Shown here piece after piece: positions 16,237-25,471 of a stretch of DNA of 48,800 bases. The translations under genes and the position numbers were made by a program. Numbering within the stretch: the stretch's first letter is position 1; each line of letters starts with the position of its first letter. Where the stretch lies: NCBI GenBank assembly GCA_024643945.1, contig JAHELX010000001.1:1-48800 (forward strand). The letters run 5' to 3'. The DNA is from Anaerolineales bacterium (lineage in GTDB: Bacteria; Chloroflexota; Anaerolineae; 4572-78; NAK82). Under the pieces are notes generated by a model. That model was not told the DNA's origin. It searched no databases and worked only from the letters and a program-made list of their open reading frames with translations.

Positions 16237-17109
16237 ATGAAACTGTCGCTGGCAACCCCAACTCCGGAAGTCGAAGTTCCCATACCTGTGGCACTCTTGT
16301 CGGGCACCTTTCCCGATCGATTACAAAAAGCAGCTCGACTAGGCTATGATGGGATAGAATTGATGGTAGTACGCCCGGAGAAACTGAGCGCCCAGGAAAT
16401 CAGAGCCCAGGTGTCAAAAACAGGCATGGAAATAGCTGCCGTCGCCAGCGGGGCGATTTATATGACGCATAAACTGTCATTGCTGGCTTCCAGCCCGGAA
16501 GTCAGCCAGCAGGCGGCAGCGCGGCTGCACGCGCTGATCAACTTTGCGGAGGAACTGGAGGCGCCGATCGTTACCATCGGTGGCTTCCGGGGACGAATGG
16601 CCTGGGTTGGCGGCCATCAAGCGCGCAGCATACTCGTCGATATTCTGGGTGCGGCGGCCGAAAAGGGAGCTCAGCAGGGCGTGCGTTTGGCCCTGGAACC
16701 CCTCAATCGCTATGAGACAGATATCGTGCAAACCGCGGAAGAGGGACTGGCCCTGATTGATGAAGTGGGCCACAGCCACCTTGGCTTGCTGCTGGACACC
16801 TACCATGCAAACATCGAAGAGATCTCGCTGTACGACTGCTTCCGACAGGCCATGGCGGCCGACCGGTTGTGGCACGTGCACCTGGGAGACAGCAACCGGC
16901 TGCCGCCCGGTCAGGGACACATCGACTTTACCGGCATTGTAGGCACCTTGCGCGAGATTGGTTACCAGGGCTACCTTTCGGCTGAACTATTGCCTCGACC
17001 CGATCCGGATGCGGCGGCCGTGGCTACGATCGCACACATGCGGCAGTTGGTTGGTCCCTGGTGTGCTGACCGGGGCGTTGAAAGACTGGAGGAGAAGAAT
17101 GGAAAATGA
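16237..17109 (+). CDS. Sugar phosphate isomerase/epimerase-family TIM-barrel protein (copy 2)
   Basis: 290-residue AP2Ec protein paralogous to 1119 and 17779. It shows VALLSGTFPDRLQKAARLGYDGIELM, LEPLNRYE (metal Glu), LLLDTYHANIEE (metal Asp), HVHLGDSNR (metal His) and LSAELLPRPDPD (metal Glu). ATG 16237 comes 15 bases after the transketolase stop. It overlaps the racemase-family gene by 11 bases. Isomerase, epimerase or keto-acid decarboxylase activity is possible; sequence alone does not decide. Confidence 0.85.
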   Translation: MKLSLATPTPEVEVPIPVALLSGTFPDRLQKAARLGYDGIELMVVRPEKLSAQEIRAQVSKTGMEIAAVASGAIYMTHKLSLLASSPEVSQQAAARLHALINFAEELEAPIVTIGGFRGRMAWVGGHQARSILVDILGAAAEKGAQQGVRLALEPLNRYETDIVQTAEEGLALIDEVGHSHLGLLLDTYHANIEEISLYDCFRQAMAADRLWHVHLGDSNRLPPGQGHIDFTGIVGTLREIGYQGYLSAELLPRPDPDAAAVATIAHMRQLVGPWCADRGVERLEEKNGK

Positions 17110-17782
17110 TCTATTGATTCTGATCCACACCATAGCATCGTTGGCAGATGTATTCAAGAAACTGGCGGCTGACATGTTGCCCGGCGTGCAACTGATGCAC
17201 ATCGTGGACGAGCCGCTACTTGAGTACGAACGCCGGGGCGAACAGGTGACTGCCGAGGTTTCGGCCCGCCTGGCCAGCCATGTGGCCTTGGCTGAAAAGG
17301 TTGGAGCAGACATCGCCCTGGTCACCTGCTCGAGCATTTCCCCTAATGTAGACGACGTCCGCCCCAAGGCACACATCCCGGTGCTCAAAATCGACGAGAC
17401 CATGATTGCCCGGGCGGTGGAGACAGGGGCCAAGATCGGTGTGGTGGCCACAGCCGCCTCGACCCTGAAGCCTACCCGCCAGCTGCTGGATGCCCAGGCT
17501 GAGATCGCCGGCAAGCCAATTCAGATCGAAACGGTGTTGGTGGATGGAGCGCTGCCCGCGCTGCTGGCCGGCGATGGCGCCAAACACGATCGTATGGTCA
17601 AAGAGGCCACGCTTGAGCTGGCAGACAGGGTGGACGTGGTAGTCTTGGCCCAAGCGTCTATGGCCCGAGTGCTGGAGGTGATCCCGAAAGACGAGCGTAA
17701 AGTGCCCCTTCTTTCGAGCCCGCATCTGGCTCTGGAGCAAGTAAGGCGCGTGTTGTCTGAAACACAGGGAGGCGTCCAATGA
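17099..17782 (+). CDS. Asp/Glu/hydantoin racemase-family protein with one catalytic cysteine
   Basis: 227-residue protein of the aspartate/glutamate racemase superfamily. The first catalytic cysteine is present in LVTCSSISPN, but the position of the second is VLAQASMARV, with no cysteine. One-cysteine members of the superfamily include decarboxylases and isomerases, so a simple two-base racemase is doubtful. ATG 17099 follows CTGGAGGAGAAG; a longer frame from 16958 would run deep into the previous gene and adds no homologous sequence. The ATGA overlap with the next gene (17779) signals translational coupling to the isomerase-like protein. Confidence 0.85.
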   Translation: MENDLLILIHTIASLADVFKKLAADMLPGVQLMHIVDEPLLEYERRGEQVTAEVSARLASHVALAEKVGADIALVTCSSISPNVDDVRPKAHIPVLKIDETMIARAVETGAKIGVVATAASTLKPTRQLLDAQAEIAGKPIQIETVLVDGALPALLAGDGAKHDRMVKEATLELADRVDVVVLAQASMARVLEVIPKDERKVPLLSSPHLALEQVRRVLSETQGGVQ

Positions 17783-18588
17783 AAGCAGGCCTCGTCATTT
17801 CTGGGCCGGACGTACCCTACGGGCCGTTGGCCTTGCTCAGTGGCACTTTTGAAGAGAAAGCAGCCAAAGCAGCCAAACTGGGCTACGCAGGCATTGAGTT
17901 GATGGTGCGCGACCCGGCCGGCTTGGATTGGCCAAGTGTCAAGGCCATCCTGGACGATGCCGGCCTTGAGGTGCCGCAAGTGGTGACAGGTGAGCTCTTC
18001 GGTGCCGACGGCCTATGCCTGGTCACTGCCGACGACGCCTTGTACCGTCGGGCGGAAGAGCGCACCCGCTCGGTGATCAACCTGGCAGCCTACCTGGGAG
18101 CTATGGTGAACATCGGGCGGCTACGTGGCCAGTTGAAATTCTTAGGCGAGGTGTCGGACCCTTGGGCGATTGCGGTTGATCGTTTGCGAAAGGTCATCAA
18201 CTATGCCGCCGATCGGGCCGTCAGAGTCACTATGGAGCCGATAAATCGCTACGAAACGGACTTTGTCTTTAGCGCGGCCGACGGTATACGCCTGGTCGAA
18301 GACCTGGGTTGCGATAACTTTGGGCTGATGTTGGACCTGTTCCATATGAACATCGAAGACGCCTCGATTGAAGAGGGACTGCGCACGACAGGGGACCGGC
18401 TGTGGCATGTGCACATTGCTGACTCTAACCGTCGCTATCCCGGGAGCGGCCACCTGGATTTTGACAGTATTTTTGCCACGCTGAAGGATATGGACTACCA
18501 GGGTTACGTCTCAGCCGAGTTGCTTCCCCTACCCGATGCGGACACGGCTGCCCAGCAAACCATTGCATTCCTTCAGAAATACCTGTGA
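17779..18588 (+). CDS. Sugar phosphate isomerase/epimerase-family TIM-barrel protein (copy 3)
   Basis: 269-residue AP2Ec protein, the third of a local paralogue set. Landmarks are LALLSGTFEEKAAKAAKLGYAGIELM, MEPINRYETD (metal Glu), LMLDLFHMNIED (metal Asp), HVHIADSNRRYPGSGHLDF (metal His) and SAELLPLPD (metal Glu). The start is fixed by the ATGA overlap with the preceding stop and by GGGAGGCGTCCA. Last gene of the long 9988-18588 run. Substrate unknown. Confidence 0.86.
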   Translation: MKAGLVISGPDVPYGPLALLSGTFEEKAAKAAKLGYAGIELMVRDPAGLDWPSVKAILDDAGLEVPQVVTGELFGADGLCLVTADDALYRRAEERTRSVINLAAYLGAMVNIGRLRGQLKFLGEVSDPWAIAVDRLRKVINYAADRAVRVTMEPINRYETDFVFSAADGIRLVEDLGCDNFGLMLDLFHMNIEDASIEEGLRTTGDRLWHVHIADSNRRYPGSGHLDFDSIFATLKDMDYQGYVSAELLPLPDADTAAQQTIAFLQKYL

Positions 18589-18728
18589 GACCACAATTCA
18601 GGCCTAATATCCTTTCACGCAACAGACCTAGACTTTCCAGGCCTATTGCTAGCCGAAAAAAGTCAAGATCAGTTTTGTGAAAGGGCACTAAGAGGCACAA
18701 TGCTGAGGAAAAGGGACGTAAATATGTC

Positions 18729-18757
18729 TTGACATCGTCCCGAAAATAATATATATT
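18729..18757 (+). promoter_or_regulatory. Sigma-70-type promoter for the sugar ABC importer operon
   Basis: TTGACA (18729-18734), 17-base spacer, TATATT (18752-18757). It lies in an AT-rich patch in an otherwise GC-rich gap, about 420 bases before the solute-binding-protein start. The predicted transcription start is near 18764, inside the operator-like site. Confidence 0.75.
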
Positions 18758-18762
18758 GGTAT

Positions 18763-18781
18763 TATGGTATGCCATCATACC
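18763..18781 (+). promoter_or_regulatory. GntR/FadR-type operator overlapping the transcription start
   Basis: TATGGTATGCCATCATACC. It contains the near-palindrome TGGTATGCCA (18765-18774) and the longer inverted pair GGTAT-N6-ATACC (18766-18781). A very similar site (TATGGTATACCAGATACC) lies just downstream of the promoter of the GntR gene at 30110. The form fits FadR-subfamily operators with a GTnnnAC core. Confidence 0.65.
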
Positions 18782-19177
18782 TCTCATTGTAATTGCCTCC
18801 TTTTGACCAAGGGTATGAAAAACACGTTCTCGTTTAGATAAGTCAGTCTTTCAAGGCCCTTTCACGTCAACATATTCCAGTCAGTTATGCGCTTACCCGA
18901 TCAACGTCCGATCGTTCCACAAGAAGCAGCCCACAAAGACAATCATCATGGGCCCGCTACGACTCCAGGCTATTACGTGGTGAAGTCGAGTCGTTCTGCG
19001 CCCCTTGTTCCACCTACAACGCCCCCCTTGTACGAACAGACCGCAGGTCGGCAATCGGGAAGTAGTGCGATCGTAAATTCCAGGAAAGGAGGGAACTATC
19101 GGATAGAAAGAATGAATTAGCCAGCCCAAAAGGACGAAGCTGTTCAACCCTTATCCGAAGATGGAGGAGAAACTCCA
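18782..19177 (+). other. Long 5' leader of the ABC importer operon
   Basis: About 400 untranslated bases between the predicted start of transcription and the ATG at 19178. No convincing gene is present; short open frames here lack family resemblance. The motif CCCTTTCACG (18857-18866) repeats one at 18611-18618 and is complementary to GTGAAAGG at 18677-18684; both of those lie upstream of the promoter. A GGAGG-containing site (ATGGAGGAGAAACTCCA) lies directly before the start codon and is partly self-complementary (GGAG/CTCC), so it could modulate translation. Confidence 0.4.
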
Positions 19178-20791
19178 ATGAGTACCAAAAACATGAAAAT
19201 GTTCGGCATGCTGTTGATCGTCGGCCTCCTGCTCATGGGATTGGCGGCCCAATGTGGTGCGACTCCCACACCCCAGGTCATTGAAAAAGTGGTGACCCAA
19301 GAAGTCGAGAAGGTCGTCACTAAAGAAGTTGAGAAGGTGGTGACCCAAGAAGTCGAGAAAGTAGTAACTGTTGAGGTCCAGAAGGAGGTAACGGCCGAGG
19401 CTGGGGCTTTCAATTCGGCAGACCGGGCGGTTGAAGAGGCCAAGCAGTACGCCGGCACCACGCTCAATGTCGTCTGGGAAGCCGGCTTGCAGGCTCAGGA
19501 CCCACTGCTGATGGGCCCCAAGTGGGAAGAGCTAACCGGCATCAAGATCAACGTGGTCGAGTTGGCCTACAACGACATTTACTCCAATCAACTTCAGGAT
19601 CACCTTACCGGTGGCGGTTCCTACGACGTGATCACCTTCTCCCCGCTGTGGCTGATTGACTACGTCAACACTGGCGTAGCCGAGCCCCTCAATCCCTACA
19701 TTGACAAGTATATGAACAAAGCGGACCTGGAGGACTTCTTGCCCGTTTACAGCGCAGAGGGCTACGGCCGGCTGGGCGACACCTGGTACGGGCTACCCGA
19801 CGACGGAGATGTCTTCATTCTCTACTACCGCAAGGATCTGTTTGAGGACTCCGACAATCAGTCAGCATTCCAGGCCAAGTACGGCTATGAGCTAGCGCCA
19901 CCTCAGACCTGGCAACAATTCGAGGACATCGGAAGCTTCTTCACCGATAAATATGCGCCCGACCTTTACGGTGGAGCTATCCAACGCCTGGAGGGCCAGG
20001 TGTACTCCTGGTATTACGGTGCCTTCAGCGGCAACGGTGGCCAGTTCTTCAATCCAGACACCATGGAGCCCGGCGTCAATAGCGATATCGGGGTGGAAAC
20101 ACTGCAACAAATAGTCAACCAAAACAAGTGGATGCCACCTGGCGTTGAGAAATGGGGCTTTGTAGAAATACTCAGTGCCTGGATGGACGGTAAGCTGGCT
20201 ATGGCTATTACCTGGCCACCCATCGGCCGCTGGTCTGCCGGCTACGGTGCTACCACCGAGCAATTGAGCTGGGTTCCTGCCAGCAAGGTGGTTGGCAAGG
20301 TGGGGTATGCGCCTACGCCGGGCGGCCGCTCAACCCTGGCCGGTGGTTTCAACTTGGGGGTCTCGACGGATAGCCAGAACAAAGAAGCCGCCTATCTGTT
20401 CATTCAGTGGATGAACAGTCCGCAAATCAGCTTGCAACGCGTGATGTTGCCCTTTGCCCTGCGTGACCCCTTCCGCCTGTCGCACTTTGACTCACCATTG
20501 TACCGCGCGCAGTGGCCTACAGCGGGTGACTACCTGGACACGCTGAGGGAGGCGGCCCTGGAAGGCCAGTTTGAGCTGGGTATTCCAGGCGCCCGCGAGT
20601 ACGCCGAGGCTGTCGACAATGCCTGCACCTCCGCCTTTGCCGGAACTGACCCGAAGGAGGCCATGGATGCCGCCGCCAAGCGATGGAGCGATATCACTCA
20701 GCGGTTAGGTGTCGAGGAGCAGAAGAAGAACTATGAGCTGTGGTTGCAGGGGCCGTGGAACAGAACGGGGCCAAAGGTTGAGATTCCATAG
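19178..20791 (+). CDS. Sugar ABC transporter substrate-binding lipoprotein (family 1, CUT1)
   Basis: 537-residue extracellular solute-binding protein. A lipoprotein signal peptide ends in LAAQC (Cys about 26). A spacer of octad repeats (EKVVTQEV type, residues 36-75) probably forms a stalk, followed by the binding domain with family-1 features (GIKINVVELAYNDIYSNQLQDHLTGGGSYDVI, WYGLPDDGDVFILYYRKDLFED). Such VEKVVT repeats behind a lipobox are characteristic of Chloroflexota binding proteins. It is first in an operon with two permeases and a set of acid-sugar enzymes, so its ligand may be a pentose, branched sugar or sugar acid. Confidence 0.92.
   Translation: MSTKNMKMFGMLLIVGLLLMGLAAQCGATPTPQVIEKVVTQEVEKVVTKEVEKVVTQEVEKVVTVEVQKEVTAEAGAFNSADRAVEEAKQYAGTTLNVVWEAGLQAQDPLLMGPKWEELTGIKINVVELAYNDIYSNQLQDHLTGGGSYDVITFSPLWLIDYVNTGVAEPLNPYIDKYMNKADLEDFLPVYSAEGYGRLGDTWYGLPDDGDVFILYYRKDLFEDSDNQSAFQAKYGYELAPPQTWQQFEDIGSFFTDKYAPDLYGGAIQRLEGQVYSWYYGAFSGNGGQFFNPDTMEPGVNSDIGVETLQQIVNQNKWMPPGVEKWGFVEILSAWMDGKLAMAITWPPIGRWSAGYGATTEQLSWVPASKVVGKVGYAPTPGGRSTLAGGFNLGVSTDSQNKEAAYLFIQWMNSPQISLQRVMLPFALRDPFRLSHFDSPLYRAQWPTAGDYLDTLREAALEGQFELGIPGAREYAEAVDNACTSAFAGTDPKEAMDAAAKRWSDITQRLGVEEQKKNYELWLQGPWNRTGPKVEIP
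19283..19402 (+). repeat. In-frame 24-base tandem repeat encoding the lipoprotein stalk
   Basis: Four clear 24-base units plus a degenerate fifth, each coding EKVVTQEV-like octads. Units 1 and 3 share most bases (GTGGTGACCCAAGAAGTCGA in both), so copy number may vary by slippage. Confidence 0.85.
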
Positions 20792-20808
20792 GTAGTCGGC
20801 ATCTACCG

Positions 20809-20845
20809 TGCTCCCCGCGGGCGAGAAATTCGTCCGCGGGGAGCA
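20809..20845 (+). terminator. Strong intercistronic hairpin between binding protein and permease genes
   Basis: A 16-bp stem (TGCTCCCCGCGGGCGA with TCGTCCGCGGGGAGCA, one G-U pair) and a 5-base loop, 17 bases after the binding-protein stop, followed by only a short T run (TTTCCC). Most likely a partial terminator or mRNA-stabilising element that keeps binding-protein expression above permease expression, as known for other sugar ABC operons. Confidence 0.75.
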
Positions 20846-20880
20846 TTTCCCAATGGCTGGTGTTGAGAGGAGGTAGAGTA

Positions 20881-21804
20881 ATGGAGCACGGCATGGAACT
20901 GTCACCTGCAGTCGACGAGGCACAGTTTAAAACGGGCTGGTTCGAGCGCAAGCACATAACTCCCTGGCTGTTCGTGGCACCCTGCATTATCATCATCTTG
21001 CTGGTGACCATCTTCCCGACCATCTATTCCCTGGGTCTGAGCTTCACCAAATGGGAAATCGCTTTGAAGGAAAGACCATTCATCGGGCTGGGCAACTATA
21101 TCGAGCTTTTCAACACCTCACGCTTTCTGCATTCGATACTTATCACCGCCATCGTGGTGGTGGTCGGGGTTGGCATGGAACTGGTTGCTGGGTTTAGCCT
21201 GGCCCAGATGCTGACCGGACAGATGAAGGGCAAACGCATTATCGTGGCTGCTTTACTGCTGCCAGTAATGGTCATGCCAGTGGTGGTCGGATATACCTGG
21301 CGCTTGCTGTGGGACGCTCAATACGGCCCGATTAATCAGGTCATCGGCTGGATTATCGGCCGACCATTTCACTACACCTGGCTAGCCCAGACCCCAACAG
21401 CCATATTTGCCCTTCTGGTAACCGAGATATGGCAATGGACACCTTTTATGTTCCTGGTCTTTTTGTCCGGTCTGGCCTCGCTTGATCCAGAGCTGTATGA
21501 GGCGGCTGACATTGACGGTGCTTCGGGCTGGGATAAGTTGTTGCATTTAACCATTCCCCTGATTCGTCCCATCCTGATTGTGGCTCTGCTCATTCGCGGC
21601 CTGGATGCCTTAAAAGCCTTTGATCTTATCTTCACCCTCACCGGGGGTGGACCCGGCAATTCCACCGAAACCATTTCATTTTACATTTATCAGACCGGTT
21701 ACCAATTCTTCCGCCTGGGATATGGCGCGGCTGCGTCTTTCGTTTTGCTGATCGCTCTGGTGATCATTCTTACCTACCTGTTGAAGTTGTTCCGCGCCAC
21801 TTGA
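20881..21804 (+). CDS. Sugar ABC transporter permease (MalF/UgpA-like)
   Basis: 307-residue inner-membrane permease. About six transmembrane segments are visible, the first from WLFVAPCIIIILLVTIFPTIYSLGL. The ATPase-coupling EAA loop reads ELYEAADIDGASGWDKLLHLTIPLIRP near residue 205-230. ATG 20881 is chosen because GAGGAGG lies 8 bases upstream; an upstream in-frame start at 20860 would overlap that site. It works with the permease at 21918 and the lipoprotein at 19178. No ATP-binding subunit is encoded nearby. Confidence 0.92.
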   Translation: MEHGMELSPAVDEAQFKTGWFERKHITPWLFVAPCIIIILLVTIFPTIYSLGLSFTKWEIALKERPFIGLGNYIELFNTSRFLHSILITAIVVVVGVGMELVAGFSLAQMLTGQMKGKRIIVAALLLPVMVMPVVVGYTWRLLWDAQYGPINQVIGWIIGRPFHYTWLAQTPTAIFALLVTEIWQWTPFMFLVFLSGLASLDPELYEAADIDGASGWDKLLHLTIPLIRPILIVALLIRGLDALKAFDLIFTLTGGGPGNSTETISFYIYQTGYQFFRLGYGAAASFVLLIALVIILTYLLKLFRAT

Positions 21805-21917
21805 GGCAACTCGGTCAGCATGACGTGTCGGACCGAGCGCGGGCCAACTACTTCGGGCCTTGTGACATGCAGACTAATCTTAGGGTACAATAAGCTCAGT
21901 TGCAGGAGAACAAGTCT

Positions 21918-22745
21918 ATGAATTTGAAAAGACGCAAAGTAATGTTTCAGGTGATTCGATACGTAGCCGCACTGTCAGCTCTGATCTTCTTCCTTTTCCC
22001 AATTATCTGGATCGTGTTGACAGCCTTCAAAACGGGTGATGAGTTTCTGCGCAGTCCGCCGGTATGGATCCCTCAAACGCCTACTCTCCGTTCCTTTGCT
22101 CACGTGATCCAGACGGGCGGCTTGAAGACCCTCAAGAACAGCCTCATCATCTCCAGCGCGGCCACGATGCTGTCCTTGCTGGTTGGCTCGCTGGCGGGTT
22201 ATGGGTTGGCTCGCTACAAGGTAGGCGGGGATAATTTGCCCTTTTTCATCCTTTCCCAGCGCTTTATGCCGCCAGTGGCCGTGATCTTCCCGTTTTTGCT
22301 GGTCTTCAAGACCCTGAAATGGATGGACAGTTATCAAGCCCTGGTCATCGTCTATCTCACCTTCAACCTGCCGTACGCGGTGTGGATGATGCGCGGCTTC
22401 TTCCTGGAAATTCCCATCGAAGTCGAGGAATCGGCCCTGGTGGACGGGTGTTCACCCTTTGGGGCCTTTTGGCGGATTGCCATGCCCTTGGTAGCACCAG
22501 GCCTGGTGGCCACCGGTGTGTTCTGCTTTCTATTCAGTTGGAGTGAATTCTTCTTCGCCGTCACCTTGACACGAACTAATGCTGTCACGCTATCGGTCCA
22601 CCTGGCCAACTTCTTCGGCAAGATGATGGTTATGTGGGGAGAGGTTGGCGCTATGTCGGTTATGGCCATGCTCCCCTTATTCCTGATGAGTTTCGTCGTG
22701 CAGCGTTACCTGGTGCGTGGCTTGACGCTAGGTGCGGTCAAATAA
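21918..22745 (+). CDS. Sugar ABC transporter permease (MalG/UgpE-like)
   Basis: 275-residue second permease of the importer. The N-terminal membrane segment (ALSALIFFLFPIIWIVLTAF), SLAGYGLARYK, and the EAA loop EVEESALVDGCSPFGAFWRIAMPLVAPG are typical of CUT1 MalG-type subunits. ATG 21918 follows GCAGGAGAACAAGTCT. The gap of about 110 bases to the first permease contains a weak 7-bp hairpin (CTCGGTC/GACCGAG). The gene is followed closely by the PanB homologue, so transport and catabolism appear co-transcribed. Confidence 0.92.
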   Translation: MNLKRRKVMFQVIRYVAALSALIFFLFPIIWIVLTAFKTGDEFLRSPPVWIPQTPTLRSFAHVIQTGGLKTLKNSLIISSAATMLSLLVGSLAGYGLARYKVGGDNLPFFILSQRFMPPVAVIFPFLLVFKTLKWMDSYQALVIVYLTFNLPYAVWMMRGFFLEIPIEVEESALVDGCSPFGAFWRIAMPLVAPGLVATGVFCFLFSWSEFFFAVTLTRTNAVTLSVHLANFFGKMMVMWGEVGAMSVMAMLPLFLMSFVVQRYLVRGLTLGAVK

Positions 22746-22814
22746 GTTCGCAGCGCTGATGACGTCGGCAGCGAACTGACTGAGATAACAGCCGTGACCT
22801 AAGAAGGAAAAGAA

Positions 22815-23666
22815 ATGAACAATCCTGCAAAAAAGAAGACACCTATTCCCTCTATCAGCGAAAAAAAGGCGCGGGGGGAGAAGCTAACCATGATCACCGT
22901 CTACGATTATCCATTCGCCCGGCTGGTTGATCGTTCAGAGGCGGAGCTGATCCTGGTCGGCGATTCACTGGGAATGGTGATCCAGGGACAAGAGCAAACA
23001 ATTCCGGTCACCTTGGATGAGGTCATTTATCACGCCAAGGCGGTCAGGCGCGGCGCGCCGAATACGCTGGTCGTAGGAGATATGCCTTTTATGAGTTACC
23101 AGATCAGCCCAGAGCAGGCCCTGGCCAGTGCTGGGAGGGTCATTAAGGAAGGCGGAGCCGACTGTGTAAAGATGGAAGGGGGCGAGTATTTTGCGCCCTA
23201 TGTCTACAAGATCGTGCAGGCCGGCATACCCGTTATGGGGCACATCGGCCTCACCCCCCAAAGCGCTTCGGCCTTGGGCGGCTTCAAAGTCCAGGGCCGG
23301 ACACCGGAACAAGCCGAGCAACTCATTGTCGACGCGAAGGCACTAGACGCGGCAGGTGCTTTTGCTATTGTCCTTGAATGTATCCCTAGTGGCGTAGCCA
23401 AAGTCATCACTGAGTCAATCGGTGCAGCAACCATTGGCTGTGGTGCCGGACCTCACGTCGACGGACATAATCTGAACGCCTATGATATTCTCGGTCTTTT
23501 CGAGAAGTTTATCCCTAAATTTGTCAAGCAGTATAAGGTTCTGGCGCCTGATATCATTTCTGGCTTCAACGCTTTTACCGAAGAAGTTCGATCAGGCAGC
23601 TACCCGGCGCCCGAGCACTGCTTCACTGGTGGGGACGCGATTAAACAACTCTATCCCCTGGATTGA
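22815..23666 (+). CDS. panB: 3-methyl-2-oxobutanoate hydroxymethyltransferase (PanB) homologue
   Basis: 283-residue PanB-family TIM barrel. Known PanB makes ketopantoate from 3-methyl-2-oxobutanoate and methylene-tetrahydrofolate. All expected residues are present: Asp50 (VGDSLGM), Asp89 (VGDMPF), Lys119 and Glu121 (VKMEGG), His143 (GHIGLTPQ) and the catalytic Glu188 (LECIPS). It could therefore be an ordinary pantothenate gene. However no panC, panD or panE is near, and it sits between a sugar importer and an IlvD-type dehydratase, a hydroxyacid dehydrogenase and aldolases. A catabolic retro-aldol role on a hydroxymethyl-branched 2-oxo acid is a reasonable alternative. ATG follows AAGAAGGAAAAGAA. 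Confidence 0.9.
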   Translation: MNNPAKKKTPIPSISEKKARGEKLTMITVYDYPFARLVDRSEAELILVGDSLGMVIQGQEQTIPVTLDEVIYHAKAVRRGAPNTLVVGDMPFMSYQISPEQALASAGRVIKEGGADCVKMEGGEYFAPYVYKIVQAGIPVMGHIGLTPQSASALGGFKVQGRTPEQAEQLIVDAKALDAAGAFAIVLECIPSGVAKVITESIGAATIGCGAGPHVDGHNLNAYDILGLFEKFIPKFVKQYKVLAPDIISGFNAFTEEVRSGSYPAPEHCFTGGDAIKQLYPLD

Positions 23667-23688
23667 GCATTCGAAGGAGGACCGAGAG

Positions 23689-25383
23689 ATGTCCGAGCGA
23701 GAGAACCGTAGCGGCCCACTGCGCAGTTCGATTATGACCGAAGGCATCGACCGGGCAACCCACCGCTCGCTGTTCTACTCCATGGGCTGGCACGCGGATC
23801 ACCTGAGAAAGCCCCTGGTGGCTGTAGTCAACTCTTTCAACGAATTGATGCCCGGCCATGTACACCTCCAGCCGCTATGCCAGGCCATCAAGCTAGGCAT
23901 CGCCGAAGCTGGGGGTATGCCCCTAGAGTTCCCCTCAATTGCCATTTGCGACGGCCTTGCCACCGGCCACGAGGGCATGAAGATGCCTATGATCAGCCGG
24001 GAGATGATTGCAGACTCTATCGAGTTAATGATTACTGCCCATGCCTTTGATGCCATGGTGCTCTTGACCAACTGTGACAAGGTCACGCCGGGGATGCTCA
24101 TGGCCGCCGGGCGACTCAACATCCCGGCCATTGTCGTCAGCGGCGGGCCTATGGAAGCTGGTTGTTTTCGGGGGAGCCGGGTCTGCTACACCGATTTGAT
24201 CGAGGCCGAGGGCCTGGTTGAGCGAGGGGAGATGAGCCAGGATGAACTGGCCGAGTTGGAGCAGGCTGCCAACCCGGGTCCTGGCTCATGTGCGATGATG
24301 GGCACAGCCAACACCATGAATATGCTGACCGAGGCTATGGGCATGACCATGACCGACGGAGCTTTGACGCCAGCGACCTTTGGGGCTCGCATCGCCCTGG
24401 CGCGAAAGGCGGGTCACTTGATCATGCGACTGCACTCAAACCACATCCTTCCGCGGGACATCATGACTCGGGAAGCCTTTGAAAACGCGATTGCAGTGGA
24501 TATGGCGATTGGCGGCTCGACCAACACCTGTTTGCACCTACCCGCGATTGCTCACGAGGTGGGTTTCGACTTGACGATGGATCGGTTCGCGGAAATCGCC
24601 CAGAGGATCCCGCACCTCGTCCTCCTGAAGCCAGCGGGCAAGTATTTTGCGCAGGATATGTTCGAGGCCGGTGGAATCCCTGCCCTGATGAACGAGATGA
24701 ACAAGCGCAGTTTGATCCATCCTGGCTGCCTGACCGTGACGGGAAAGACCATTGCTGAAAATGTAGCTGATCGAGAGATCCGGAATGAGGACGTCATTCA
24801 CCGGGTGGACAAGCCCATAAGCCTGAAGGGCGGAATTTCCATTCTCTACGGGAACCTGGCGCCCGAAGGGGCGGTGGCCAAGAGTGCCGCGGTAGCCCCC
24901 GAGATGATGGTTCACTCGGGTCCGGCCCGCGTATTCGATCGGGAGGAGCCGGCTCTGGAGGCCATTTTCGGCAGCAAGATCAAGCCTGGTGATGTGGTTG
25001 TCATTCGTTACGAGGGCCCCAAGGGCGGTCCTGGAATGAGAGAGCAGCTTCTGCCCACTTCGGCCATCATCGGTATGGGCCTGGGGAAATCGGTAGCCTT
25101 GATCACCGACGGCCGCTTTTCTGGCGCCACCCAAGGCGCTTGCATCGGCCACGTCACACCAGAGGCTTATCTTGGCGGACCAATCGCTTTGGTCGAAGAA
25201 GGGGATGTGATCAACATTGACATTCCAGGAGGTAAAATCGACCTGGAGGTCCCAGCCGAAGTGCTCGAAGCTCGCAAAAAAGACTGGCGGCTTCCAGAGA
25301 GCACAAAACTGGAGAAGGGATCGCTGCTGGATCGTTACCGTCGGCTGGTCGGAAAGGCCATATATGGTTCAAGATTTGAATAA
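23689..25383 (+). CDS. Dihydroxy-acid dehydratase family protein (IlvD-type) with likely acid-sugar role
   Basis: 564-residue IlvD/Edd-family iron-sulfur dehydratase, which converts a 2,3-dihydroxy acid to a 2-oxo-3-deoxy acid. The cluster cysteines are C87 (ICDG), C129 ([12 protein letters not shown]) and C201 ([13 protein letters not shown]). [13 protein letters not shown] and [15 protein letters not shown] are typical of the DHAD branch rather than of sugar-acid dehydratases with CDKTTPA. ATG 23689 is chosen because AAGGAGG lies 8 bases upstream; the longer open frame from 23482 is PanB sequence read in another frame. The usual substrate 2,3-dihydroxyisovalerate has the same branched skeleton as D-apionate, which fits the apiose genes at 31435-36404. 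A biosynthetic valine/isoleucine role cannot be excluded. Confidence 0.9.
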   Translation: MSERENRSGPLRSSIMTEGIDRATHRSLFYSMGWHADHLRKPLVAVVNSFNELMPGHVHLQPLCQAIKLGIAEAGGMPLEFPSIAICDGLATGHEGMKMPMISREMIADSIELMITAHAFDAMVLLTNCDKVTPGMLMAAGRLNIPAIVVSGGPMEAGCFRGSRVCYTDLIEAEGLVERGEMSQDELAELEQAANPGPGSCAMMGTANTMNMLTEAMGMTMTDGALTPATFGARIALARKAGHLIMRLHSNHILPRDIMTREAFENAIAVDMAIGGSTNTCLHLPAIAHEVGFDLTMDRFAEIAQRIPHLVLLKPAGKYFAQDMFEAGGIPALMNEMNKRSLIHPGCLTVTGKTIAENVADREIRNEDVIHRVDKPISLKGGISILYGNLAPEGAVAKSAAVAPEMMVHSGPARVFDREEPALEAIFGSKIKPGDVVVIRYEGPKGGPGMREQLLPTSAIIGMGLGKSVALITDGRFSGATQGACIGHVTPEAYLGGPIALVEEGDVINIDIPGGKIDLEVPAEVLEARKKDWRLPESTKLEKGSLLDRYRRLVGKAIYGSRFE

Positions 25384-25471
25384 CTAATAGGCCTCGGGCC
25401 AGACGCCGGGCTGGCAGGCGACATCGAGGACGGCTGGGTTTCTTCCCTTTGAAAGTTGTGGAGGCGTCACC

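Noticed and set aside
18887..19120. 77-codon open frame in the importer leader
   Set aside because: No ribosome-binding site, no recognisable motif, composition unlike its neighbours.
19283..19402. Tandem repeats as a CRISPR array or regulatory repeat
   Set aside because: Units are contiguous, in frame and encode the EKVVTQEV stalk of the lipoprotein.
21810..21837. Hairpin CTCGGTC/GACCGAG between permease genes as terminator
   Set aside because: Short stem with a 14-base loop and no T run; insufficient for a terminator.
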